DNA of 64,000 nt from an uncultured Christensenella sp. (GTDB taxonomy: Bacteria > Bacillota > Clostridia > Christensenellales > CAG-917). The stretch covers positions 23,816 to 87,815 of the forward strand of contig CAJTQT010000006.1 in assembly GCA_910578325.1 (NCBI GenBank), read 5' to 3'. A model generated the notes under the pieces. It saw only the letters and a program-made list of their open reading frames with translations. It searched no databases and was not told the DNA's origin. This document shows positions 21,154 through 29,600 of the stretch, piece by piece. A program made the position numbers and the translations under genes. The number at the start of each line of letters is the position of its first letter. Position 1 is the stretch's first letter.

Positions 21154-22524
21154 ATGATAAATATAGAAGAATTCTGGGCAGACGCAAAAGACGGGTTATC
21201 AATTTCGATACAGGCAATAAGTTTCGAGGTTTGGATCGACAAACTCAAACCTGTATGTTTTGTCGACGGCACGATTGTGTTGGAGACTATTTCCGCAAAC
21301 GCGAAACGCACCATCGACACAAAATATCTCGACACCATCAAAGAGGTTGTAAACGGACTTAATTCTTCTATCACCGACGTTGTTATCATTCTGCCCGACC
21401 AACGCGAATCATACCTTTCAAAGCAGACAGTTTTTATAAAAAACGAAGGGTTGGTTATAAGCGAACCGCCTTCCCAACGCGTTAAAAAGAAAAGTCCGTT
21501 TCTTGAAAAGTATACTTTCGAGACGTTTGTAGAAGGTAAATCCAACGCCTATGCACTCGCCGCCTGTAAAACCGTTGCGGAAGACCCGGGACAAAAATTC
21601 AATCCTTTGTTTATTTATTCAGGAGTCGGTCTCGGAAAAACACACCTTCTTCACGCCATAGGAAACCTCATATACAAGGAAAAGCCGCAAAGCAACGTTC
21701 TCTACGTCAGCGCGGAAACTCTTGTTTCGGAACTGATTTCTGTCATCCGCAACAAATCCAACGACGAAAACAATAAGTTCAGAGAAAAGTATCGCTCCTG
21801 CGATATACTGATGATTGACGATATTCAGTTTCTCATAGGTAAAGACGCTACGCAGGAAGCATTCTTTCATATCTTCAACGACCTCTACCACGACAACCGA
21901 CAGATTATAATAACGTCCGACCGTTCACCCAAAGACCTTACAACGCTCGAAGACAGATTGCGTACGCGATTCAGTTGGGGTCTGACGGTTGATATTCAGA
22001 TTCCCGACACTGAAACAAGAGTGGCTATCCTTAAAAATAAAGCCTCTCAGATGAAATTCGATCTGGCGGACGACGTCGCAGATTTCATTGCAGAAAATTC
22101 CACGACGAACATTCGTGAAATGGAAGGCTTGCTCAATAAAATCGTATTTTTCAGTTCTCTTACAAACAATATTATAAATACAAGAGAACTCGCCGCAGAA
22201 GCGCTCAGCGATTTTATAGACGAAAAGAAAGACACAATCGACGCAAGCGATATTGTCGGCGCGGTTTGTAAGTATTATAAAATATCGCCGGAAGATATCT
22301 TCTCCAAAAAGAAAACAAAGAATTTAGTCGAGCCGAGAATGGTTGCTATCTATCTCATCACGGACCTTCTGACAATGCCTCTCGTTCAGATAGGAGAGAT
22401 TTTCGGAGGAAGAGACCATACTACGATTATTCACGCAAGAGACAAAATTACCGATGAAATAAAACTGAATCCGCGCGTAAGAATAACCGTTGCGGATATA
22501 AAAAATATGCTGTTAAACAGATAA
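21154..22524 (+). CDS. dnaA: Chromosomal replication initiator DnaA
   Basis: A 456-residue AAA+ initiator that melts oriC. Domain I covers about residues 1-80; the linker ends near 115. The AAA+ core has Walker A GVGLGKTHLLHAIGN, Walker B ILMIDDIQFL and the arginine-finger region (LEDRLRTRFSWGL). Domain IV ends with FGGRDHTTIIHARDKI, the DnaA-box-reading HTH (usual form FGGRDHTTVIHACKKI). It is flanked by recF (divergent) and dnaN (convergent), which is unusual. No DnaA boxes are visible in the 110 bp upstream, so the classical autoregulated dnaA promoter/oriC layout seems absent. Confidence 0.97.
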   Translation: MINIEEFWADAKDGLSISIQAISFEVWIDKLKPVCFVDGTIVLETISANAKRTIDTKYLDTIKEVVNGLNSSITDVVIILPDQRESYLSKQTVFIKNEGLVISEPPSQRVKKKSPFLEKYTFETFVEGKSNAYALAACKTVAEDPGQKFNPLFIYSGVGLGKTHLLHAIGNLIYKEKPQSNVLYVSAETLVSELISVIRNKSNDENNKFREKYRSCDILMIDDIQFLIGKDATQEAFFHIFNDLYHDNRQIIITSDRSPKDLTTLEDRLRTRFSWGLTVDIQIPDTETRVAILKNKASQMKFDLADDVADFIAENSTTNIREMEGLLNKIVFFSSLTNNIINTRELAAEALSDFIDEKKDTIDASDIVGAVCKYYKISPEDIFSKKKTKNLVEPRMVAIYLITDLLTMPLVQIGEIFGGRDHTTIIHARDKITDEIKLNPRVRITVADIKNMLLNR

Positions 22525-22566
22525 CAAATATACAGTGAAAAATATAATAACAGAATGGATATAATT

Positions 22567-22598
22567 AAAATGTCCTCTTTCGAGGACATTTTGTTTTT
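22567..22598. terminator. Bidirectional terminator between dnaA and dnaN
   Basis: AAAATGTCCTC (22567-22577) and GAGGACATTTT (22582-22592) are perfect 11-bp arms, with a further T run, between two converging genes. Confidence 0.9.
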
Positions 22599-22604
22599 CT
22601 GTTT

Positions 22605-23705
22605 TCAGCCGATGACTCTGAGCGGAAGTATAAGATACAGCCACTTTCCGCTTTCGCTCTTTATAACGCCGGGTGCGGTTGATGAGTTGAAATTGAGTGA
22701 AATAAACGGTTCGTCTATGGCGCGCATACAGTCGATAAGATATTTAGAGTTAAACCCTATCGTCAGATCCTTGCCCTGCAATCCAGTTGTCACTTTTTCG
22801 TTTATCTCTCCGTCTTCGCTGTGAGCGTTGAGAAGAATGGAATCCTCTTTAATTTCAATTTTCACATAGGATTTCTTATCGATTCTGTTTATGAGCGAAA
22901 CACGGTCGACAGCATTCTCAAACACCTTTTTATCAACGGTAGCGACAGTTGAAAACGCTGGCGGAATTATCTTTTCGTAATTGATAAACTCTTCGCCGAT
23001 GAGTCGTGATACTATCTTTGTATGGAAGAGGTCTACCATTACGTAGTTCTTTTCAACAAATACCGTTATAGTCTCGTCGTTGTCGTCGATAAGACGGCTG
23101 AGTTCTGTAATACTTTTTGTAGGCACAACGAGTTTATCAATAATTCCGTTGTTTTTAATAACCGCCTTAGCCGTGGCAAGACGGTATCCGTCGGACGCAA
23201 CCGCTTCCACTTCATCCTCTTTTACGTTGAGACATACGCCGCGAAGAGAGGCTCTGCCGTCGTCGGAAGCAACGTCGAAAAGAACTTTTCCTATTATATC
23301 CTTGAATTCTTTTTTGAGAATGATAAACGAATTCTGCGTATCAACGTCCTTAAACAAAGGATATTCCTCCACGCCCATACATTTTATCTGCAATTCGCTG
23401 TCAAGGTATCTGATTACGAGTTTCGTAGTGGTGGTTCCGTCAAGTTCAACCTGTTCCTCCACTATTTTTTTTGCATAGTCTGCAAACAGTTTTCCGGGAA
23501 CGACGATTTCGCCTTCAATCAGAACCTGAGCATTGATTTTTTTCTCAATCGCAAGTTCCAGATCAGTAGCAAATAAAGTGAGCGTATCTCCTGCTGCCGT
23601 AATTTTTATACCGTCTAAAATAGGATTGTTTCTCTTTACGGGAAGTGCTTTTACAACTTTTGCAAGCGCGTCGCTCAACTCGTTTCCCTGGCACAAAACT
23701 TTCAT
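22605..23705 (-). CDS. dnaN: DNA polymerase III sliding clamp (beta subunit)
   Basis: A 366-residue clamp of three repeated domains that tethers the replicative polymerase to DNA. It starts MKVLCQGNELSDALAKVVKA and contains the conserved DGYRLA segment in domain 2; it ends with the LPLRV segment that forms the peptide-binding pocket. CAGGTGG lies 4 bases before the ATG. It converges on dnaA instead of following it, so it has its own promoter in the 260-bp AT-rich gap upstream. That gap also holds DnaA-box-like and iteron-like sequence. Confidence 0.97.
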   Translation of the reverse strand: MKVLCQGNELSDALAKVVKALPVKRNNPILDGIKITAAGDTLTLFATDLELAIEKKINAQVLIEGEIVVPGKLFADYAKKIVEEQVELDGTTTTKLVIRYLDSELQIKCMGVEEYPLFKDVDTQNSFIILKKEFKDIIGKVLFDVASDDGRASLRGVCLNVKEDEVEAVASDGYRLATAKAVIKNNGIIDKLVVPTKSITELSRLIDDNDETITVFVEKNYVMVDLFHTKIVSRLIGEEFINYEKIIPPAFSTVATVDKKVFENAVDRVSLINRIDKKSYVKIEIKEDSILLNAHSEDGEINEKVTTGLQGKDLTIGFNSKYLIDCMRAIDEPFISLNFNSSTAPGVIKSESGKWLYLILPLRVIG

Positions 23706-23965
23706 ATATCCACCTGATTATTTATTATTTTATATTTTTAATAATGATAACATATATAACGAGTGTTGACAAGTGGAAAACTTATTAAAAACACTACTTG
23801 TAGTATTTGAAAATTTATCTTATGCTCAACATTTTGTTTGATTTGCCGATAAGCGATGTTGACAGACAGGCACATACAGTCAACAAAAAAACACATTTGG
23901 GAAAAGTTATCCACCGAGGATAATCAACAAGTAAAAATGAACGTCAAATGAACGTCAAATGAACG
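23706..23965. other. AT-rich gap upstream of dnaN, candidate oriC
   Basis: A 260-bp region between dnaN and the permease gene. It contains TTATCCACC (23907-23915) and, in reverse, TTTTCCACT (23780-23772), each one base from the DnaA-box consensus TTWTNCACA. TTATCC/GGATAA at 23907-23923 forms a dyad. ACTAC-TT-GTAGT (23793-23804) resembles the dyads in the parS region. Three 11-bp direct repeats lie at its far end. It could be oriC or a DnaA-regulated dnaN promoter. Confidence 0.4.
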
Positions 23966-23970
23966 TCAAA
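23938..23970. repeat. Three tandem 11-bp repeats (ATGAACGTCAA)
   Basis: Three exact copies run into the 3' end of the permease gene. The period equals about one helical turn, as in iterons. Confidence 0.85.
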
Positions 23971-24997
23971 AAATAAGAGTTCCGAATGAAAAAATCAGAG
24001 AAAACAGGTAAGAAACGATAATGCTGATGCAAAACAGAGCAGCAAAAATACAAAGATTTCTCTTTATGAATTTAATGTCTTTAAAGAGCAACAAAAACCC
24101 TAACCCAGCGTTCATACATAAACCGCCCAGCGTCGCGCCGAAGCCGAGCCCGCCCATAATGTAGAGTTCGCTAAGCACGATAGACGATACGCAGTTTGGA
24201 ATTGCTCCTATGATCACGGAAAAGAAAGGAGCAATATATTTGTTTGCACCAAGAAAAGATATAATTTTATCTTCTCCGACAAAATGAATTATAATTCCGA
24301 AAACAATATTTACGACAAGCACGAAAACGAAGATTTCAATGGAGTGAAGAAAAGGCTTGATGACAAATCTGCTTACTTTTTCGCGCTTTTGAGTTTTTAT
24401 AGCAAATTTAGCGGAATAATCGGATAGAATGCCGAAATGTTTCGGTTCAGGGGACGATGTGGAGTGCAGATGTCGGCATTCGGAATCAGCGCAATCTACG
24501 CAGTCGCAAGGCGGTGTTTTGGTAACTTTTTCGGCAAGTTCCGCGCTGTCGCAGTGCATAAGACGAATTTTATATTCTTCGGAACAGTGTTCTACGTGGT
24601 GCTCGACCGAGTTTCTGCTTTTTATCAGTATAAAGTCAATCAGATAGCCGAAAACAAGTCCCAGCGCGAATTTTGCGGCAAGAAACGGAAGTATGTGAAG
24701 AGCGGTGTCGGGGTGGCTTAGAAATATAGGCAATGCTTCGTCGGATGTGGCTATAAATACGCCGATGAGAGTCCCGACCGTTATATGACGCTTACGATAG
24801 AGGTCGGCGGCGACAACAGAAAATCCGCATTGAGGCAACAGAGAAACGCTCACACCTATTAAAGTTGCAAATTTACCTTTCAGTTTTATTTTTTCGGCAA
24901 GCAACGGTTCGATAAATGCGATGATATAAGTGCAAACAGCCACAGCGGCAAGCACTTTTAGACTGTCCAGAAATGCGTCGAGAATAATGTCTGTCAT
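23966..24997 (-). CDS. Putative heavy-metal exporter permease (ArsP_2/10TM type)
   Basis: A 343-residue integral membrane protein with two hydrophobic halves. Each half contains a similar motif (LLPQCGFSVVAADLY around residue 53; IGAIPNCVSSIVLSELY in the second half), the pseudo-repeat of the putative 10TM metal/arsenic-type permeases. The central cytoplasmic loop is rich in His and Cys (EHHVEHC, CDCVDCADSECRHLH), strongly suggesting metal binding. No ribosome binding site is visible. Substrate is unknown; metal is inferred from the loop and family. Confidence 0.75.
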   Translation of the reverse strand: MTDIILDAFLDSLKVLAAVAVCTYIIAFIEPLLAEKIKLKGKFATLIGVSVSLLPQCGFSVVAADLYRKRHITVGTLIGVFIATSDEALPIFLSHPDTALHILPFLAAKFALGLVFGYLIDFILIKSRNSVEHHVEHCSEEYKIRLMHCDSAELAEKVTKTPPCDCVDCADSECRHLHSTSSPEPKHFGILSDYSAKFAIKTQKREKVSRFVIKPFLHSIEIFVFVLVVNIVFGIIIHFVGEDKIISFLGANKYIAPFFSVIIGAIPNCVSSIVLSELYIMGGLGFGATLGGLCMNAGLGFLLLFKDIKFIKRNLCIFAALFCISIIVSYLFSLIFSFGTLIF

Positions 24998-25076
24998 AAA
25001 TATAGAGTGTTGTCAGGCAGTATTATATATCAACGGGAACGAAAATACAACAATACCGAAAAAAAAGACAAAATAA

Positions 25077-25105
25077 GAAAAACCGCGCTTTTCAGTGCGG
25101 TTTTC
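25077..25105 (-). terminator. Terminator of the HdeD-like gene
   Basis: GAAAACCGC and GCGGTTTTC arms around a 10-base loop, followed on the minus strand by T-rich sequence. The arms resemble the ends of the MITE-like element, but this is probably coincidence. Confidence 0.75.
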
Positions 25106-25131
25106 TAAACGATTATTCCTGTATCGGATTC

Positions 25132-25656
25132 TTATTTTTTTGAATTGCGGATTGCTTTTCTTATGAGTTCGTAGAATATCAGGAATGCACCCACGGCTAT
25201 CGCAAGCGCACCGATCACTATGAATAGACTTGCGATACCGCAGTAATCGAGTATAAGCAGAATTCCGACCGCAATCAGAATAAGGGGAGTAACAAGCGAC
25301 AAAATTATCTGCGCTGCTCCTGCTTTGGAGTTCTTTATAATTCCCGTAACCAAAAGATATATTGCAAATATTAAAATAGCGATGCCGAGAATGAGCAACA
25401 TATACTGCAATATCAGATTTCCGCAAACAATCAGAATTATGCCCAGCGCGAGTTCGATTGCGCCTACAAGCCAGTTCTGGTCGAAAAGTTCGGTAGCACC
25501 CAAAACGATGAGAACTGCGCCTATAACAGTGAAAAGCACGTTCAATATATTTTGCGCATTCATAACGAAGAAGATGCCGATTATGACAAACAACAGACCG
25601 AGAAAGGCATTGTTTGACAGGTTGCTGACAGTTTTTACTTTGACTTCTTTTGACAT
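25132..25656 (-). CDS. HdeD-like (DUF308) membrane protein
   Basis: A 174-residue protein with about six hydrophobic segments arranged as repeated pairs (LGLLFVIIGIFFVM, VGAIELALGIILIVCG, IAVGILLILDYCG), the pattern of the DUF308/HdeD family of acid-stress-associated membrane proteins. The N-terminus and the C-terminus (RKAIRNSKK) are basic and probably cytoplasmic. GAGAGG lies 6 bases before the ATG. It is monocistronic. The role in this organism cannot be inferred beyond family level. Confidence 0.8.
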   Translation of the reverse strand: MSKEVKVKTVSNLSNNAFLGLLFVIIGIFFVMNAQNILNVLFTVIGAVLIVLGATELFDQNWLVGAIELALGIILIVCGNLILQYMLLILGIAILIFAIYLLVTGIIKNSKAGAAQIILSLVTPLILIAVGILLILDYCGIASLFIVIGALAIAVGAFLIFYELIRKAIRNSKK

Positions 25657-26002
25657 AGGTTACCTCTCAAAATTAAGACAAAAAGCGTCCTTATAATTTA
25701 TTTTACGGTAGTAATTATAAACTTGCGAAAAATAGTTGTCAAACAACGTCATTAAAAAATTTTTTACAGTGCAATTAAAACAAAACCGATAAGATATTTC
25801 ATTCTTTTGTAAAGAGAAAAAACAAAAGAGTGATTCATATTTATTTTCAAATAAAAGCATTACATATTGTTCGCGCGATGCGCACAGAAAACGGGTATAA
25901 AAAAGCAATAAGGCGAATTGAAAAAGCAAAATAAAAGATTGGGAGAAGCGCAACACGCACGGAATATTTGTGATTGCGAATGAAATTGTAATTAGGGGAT
26001 GT

Positions 26003-26027
26003 GTCTGTTGAGGGACTTGAACTCCCG
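26003..26027 (-). repeat. Imperfect copy of the tRNA-Asn 3' end
   Basis: 23 of 25 bases match the T-arm/acceptor part of the tRNA-Asn gene (shared core CTGTTGAGGGACTTGAAC), in the same orientation and 182 bp downstream. It is either a decayed tRNA gene or an attachment-site remnant. Confidence 0.75.
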
Positions 26028-26152
26028 TGAAGTAGCGGAGCCGAGCGAATAAATTCGCAAAAAAAAGGCGAAGCGTCCACTTCGGAAGAAGAGTCGGCAC
26101 ACGAAGTGTGGGCGGCGAAGGAATCGCCGCAGGGAACAAGTCCCCAAAAACA

Positions 26153-26177
26153 GAAAAAGCACAACGAATGTTGTGCT
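26153..26177 (-). terminator. Terminator of tRNA-Asn
   Basis: On the minus strand AGCACAAC-ATTC-GTTGTGCT followed by TTTTC, four bases after the encoded CCA. Confidence 0.85.
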
Positions 26178-26180
26178 ATC

Positions 26181-26256
26181 TGGCGCCTGTTGAGGGACTT
26201 GAACCCCCGACACTTCGGTTAACAGCCGAATGCTCTACCGACTGAGCTAAACAGGC
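26181..26256 (-). tRNA. tRNA-Asn (anticodon GTT), CCA encoded
   Basis: On the minus strand the 76-nt gene has acceptor arms GCCTGTT/AACAGGC, a D-arm with AGCTCAGTCGGTAGAGC, the anticodon loop CTGTTAA (GTT) and the T-arm GGGGGTTCAAGTCCC. It ends in a G discriminator plus CCA. All four stems pair. Confidence 0.97.
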
Positions 26257-26279
26257 AAAAGTATTTGTAATGCTTGAAT

Positions 26280-26308
26280 ATCATAATATTTTATGCTTCC
26301 TTTGTCAA
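26280..26308 (-). promoter_or_regulatory. tRNA-Asn promoter
   Basis: On the minus strand TTGACA (26308-26303), a 17-bp spacer and TATGAT (26285-26280); the start site is expected about 17 bases before the tRNA 5' end. Confidence 0.8.
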
Positions 26309-26487
26309 TAAGTTTTTCAAACTATTTTATTTCTTTTGGACTGAAAACGAAAAAATTTTTCATCGGGCAAAACAGATTTTAGTTCGCCAAATATACATAT
26401 TGATGAACATCTGCCGCGAAAGCGGATTAAAAATTGGGTTTGGAATTTATATAATTTGATAAATTTTGCATAACGGACGGCATTACA

Positions 26488-26516
26488 TTGACAAAACGGT
26501 ATACTATATGTATAAT
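26488..26516 (+). promoter_or_regulatory. Promoter of the repeat-rich lipoprotein
   Basis: Perfect TTGACA (26488-26493), a 17-bp spacer and TATAAT (26511-26516). This leaves a leader of about 160 nt before the ATG at 26683, in which I see no known riboswitch. Confidence 0.8.
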
Positions 26517-26682
26517 AATACAAATAAATACATCAATATGTATAATAGATGAACACCAACACTAATTTGTTTTTTTACAGACTGCGAGCAAAAACCGAGT
26601 GTTTGCAAACATTATTCAATTGCCGCAATGAAAAAGTAAATAAAAGTGCCAAACAAAACAAACTAAACACAGGAGTACTGTT

Positions 26683-29600
26683 ATGAAAAAAAGAAATTTC
26701 TTTATTCTGATTTGCCTTGCCGTGATCATAGCGGCGAGCGCGGTATTTGTCGCATGCGACAAAACTATGGAGTATAAAGTCACGTTCGGCGGAGAGGGGG
26801 TTGACGGATTTTCTCAGACGGTGACGTCGGGACAGACCGCCGTTGAGCCCGAGGTACCTACGAGAACGGGATACACTTTCGACGGCTGGTATATAGGCGA
26901 AGAAAAGTATGATTTCAAAACTCCCGTGACCGCAGATATCACTTTGACGGCGAAGTGGACGGGAAACAAATATACGGTTACGCTGGGAGATACCGAGCAG
27001 ACAAAAGAAGTGGTTTTTGGCGAAGCGTATGATCTCGGGATAGCCGAAACAGCCGAACTTAAAGATTTTGTGGGTTGGGCGTTGAACGGGACGTTGCTTA
27101 CGAACGAAGCGGGCGTTTCGCTTGCCGTCTGGGATAAGACGGAAAACGTAACCGTTACGGCAGTATGGACGGAGGGAAGCAAGACTATTGAAGGTCTTAC
27201 TTACACCGAGCAGGAAGACGGAACGCTGACGGTAACCGCGACCAAACCCTATCAGTTCGGACAGACTGCGGAAATTCTTACGACGGTCAGCGGAAAAACA
27301 GTCACAAAGATAGGCGCGATGCAAATGCTCGGCTGTTATGAAATTAAAGTTCCTTCTACGGTTAAGTCAATTTCGAACAGCGCGTTTGCAAACAACTCTT
27401 ACGTCGAAGTTGTAGACCTTTCGGAGTTTTCGGGAACAATCGGGGATATGGCGTTTGCCAACTGCGAGGTCAAAATTGTCGAACTCGGAAAAACTTCGGC
27501 TATCGGCAGCAACGCGTTTGCAAACACGAAAGTCAAAGTATTGGTGATTCCCGCCAGTGTTAAAACAATCGGAGACGGCGCGTTGGTAAGCGATAATCTG
27601 CTGGAAATCGGATTTGTCGGCGACGTTCCGTCGCTTGGCAAAAACGTATTCGGCGACGGCAAGCGAGAAGATGACGAGGTTGATTTCAGATTGACCAAAA
27701 CCGCGCTCGATAAAATCGGAACGACGGTTGATGAAGTAAACGCCGCGCTCGGAACAAGCGTAAAAGCGGACGCGTTTTACATTTACAGCGACGAAGAAAT
27801 GCAAAACAGCGTTGCGATGTCGGGTATTTTCCATACCGCGGATAAAGAAACGCTTATATACAGAGGCGTCGGTTCGAACGTTTTGATTTACGATTATACC
27901 GACGTTCAGGTGAGCGATTTATATGACAATACTCACGCTTATAAATTTTTGGCGGACAGTACGGAGCGCGAGACTTTCGTATTCGATTATTCAAAAAGAA
28001 CAATAGAGAAAATCGAAAAGAATGCCAACGGAGAAACCATTAAAGACGGCGTTTTGTACGACTATCAGGGCGGAGAGGCAGTTTACAGCGTTCCGAATAA
28101 CGTAACGGCGATAGCCGGCGGCGCGGGATTCGGAAATCAGGCGGTAAGATTCCTGATTGCCGGCGCCAACGTAACCGATATCGGACCGTACGCGTTTTCG
28201 GTAGGAAATCTTTTCGGCGTGGTTATAGGCGACAAGATCGAGACTGTCGGCGAGTATGCATTCTTCTATCAGGACTATCTGCAAGAAATTGTGTTTAAGG
28301 GATCCACGCCTCCCGCAATAGGCGAAGCGGCGTTCTGTACCATTCAACTCGGCGGAATTATGCCCCTTGTCATTCTTAACGGACTGACTCAATATACAGG
28401 CGAGGCGGCGGTGATATATACTCCGCTCGGCACGTCGTCATACTACGGCGATCCCGAATGTCTGCCATACGTCGAAGCATTTAACAAGAGTCTGGAAAGT
28501 ATCGATAATCTTCCTCAGATAGGCGACGCCGACGATCCCGATTCTATGGAAACCGTTTCATATAAAACTGATATGTTTTCACAGTTGCTCACATACGGAA
28601 TCAACAAGAAAGACCTCGTATACACCGCTCCTTTCGGAACCGTTACGATGACGGGAACGGATACGGGCTTCGCGTTTGTTACATTTAACGAAGAGAGCGG
28701 ATTCAGCGGAACTAACTATGCATTTTACAGCAATATGAGCGGCTACGAGAACAGTTCCGGATACAGAAAACTACAGGTTTATACCGGATACAACGACGCG
28801 GGAGAGAATGAATCGTTCGTCGTATACGGCGAGTTCAAGGACGGCGTATACAACGTGCGCGGCGAAGAAGCGGGCTCTTATGGCGAACTGGGACAGGATA
28901 CGCTGTCTCTCGACGGGTTCGGTAAATACGTATTCTACGGCGCGGACAGTTCTACGGTCGAGGGCACGTATAGCATAAACGGAAACAATATCACCCTCGA
29001 AGGCATTTCGGGAACAGTCGTATTCGACGCAAAGGCGAAGACCGTTACACTCAACGGAAAACTGCTCACCGCGCTCGGCGAAGAAGCGGGCGTATACTAT
29101 GACGTCAACAATTCTGCAAAAATAACGCTGGACGGAAAAGCGTATAAGAGCGGAGATAAAGTGTACAGCGGAACGCTCACCTTAGTTTATAAAGGCAAAA
29201 CCGCGGTTACGGGATATAGCATAAACAAAACGGCGTTTATATTTATGCTGGACGGGGTTGAAAAATCCTGGACATATTCCAAAACCTCCGCGGACCTGCT
29301 TTCTGGATATTACGGCAACTATACCGATAATCTCAAATTCAGAGTTATCGAAAATACCGTTATAGACACATTTAACAACGGCGATTCGACGCTCTCTCTC
29401 GACGGATACTTTACTGCGACGCTGAACGGAAAAGAAGCGTATTACAGAATGTTCGGCGACTCGGACAGCGTACTGCTCATAGCAGACGGCGAAGCCAAAA
29501 TCGCGTATCTTAACATAGCGGAGAAAACCTATTCGTACTCCACGGCAAGCGAAGCGGGCAAGTGGTTTGTGACTACAAGCGCGAATTATGCCTGGTATCT

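Larger units (their letters stand above)
25657..26180. other. Intergenic region with hairpin cluster behind tRNA-Asn
   Basis: No supported gene. From the tRNA outward on the minus strand it holds a T-tailed terminator, several short stems (CACAC-GAA-GTGTG, GGCGA/TCGCC, CGAAT/ATTCG), and then an imperfect copy of the tRNA 3' end at 26003-26027. The rest (25,657-26,000) is AT-rich without visible structure. Confidence 0.6.

Noticed and set aside
25660..26213. Several 70-160-codon ORFs around the tRNA-Asn hairpin cluster
   Set aside because: They run through the tRNA and its repeat copy and consist of Phe/Ser/Cys-rich low-complexity sequence.
26517..26682. Leader of the lipoprotein gene considered as a riboswitch
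   Set aside because: I saw no conserved riboswitch core or terminator/antiterminator pair; it is only noted as long.
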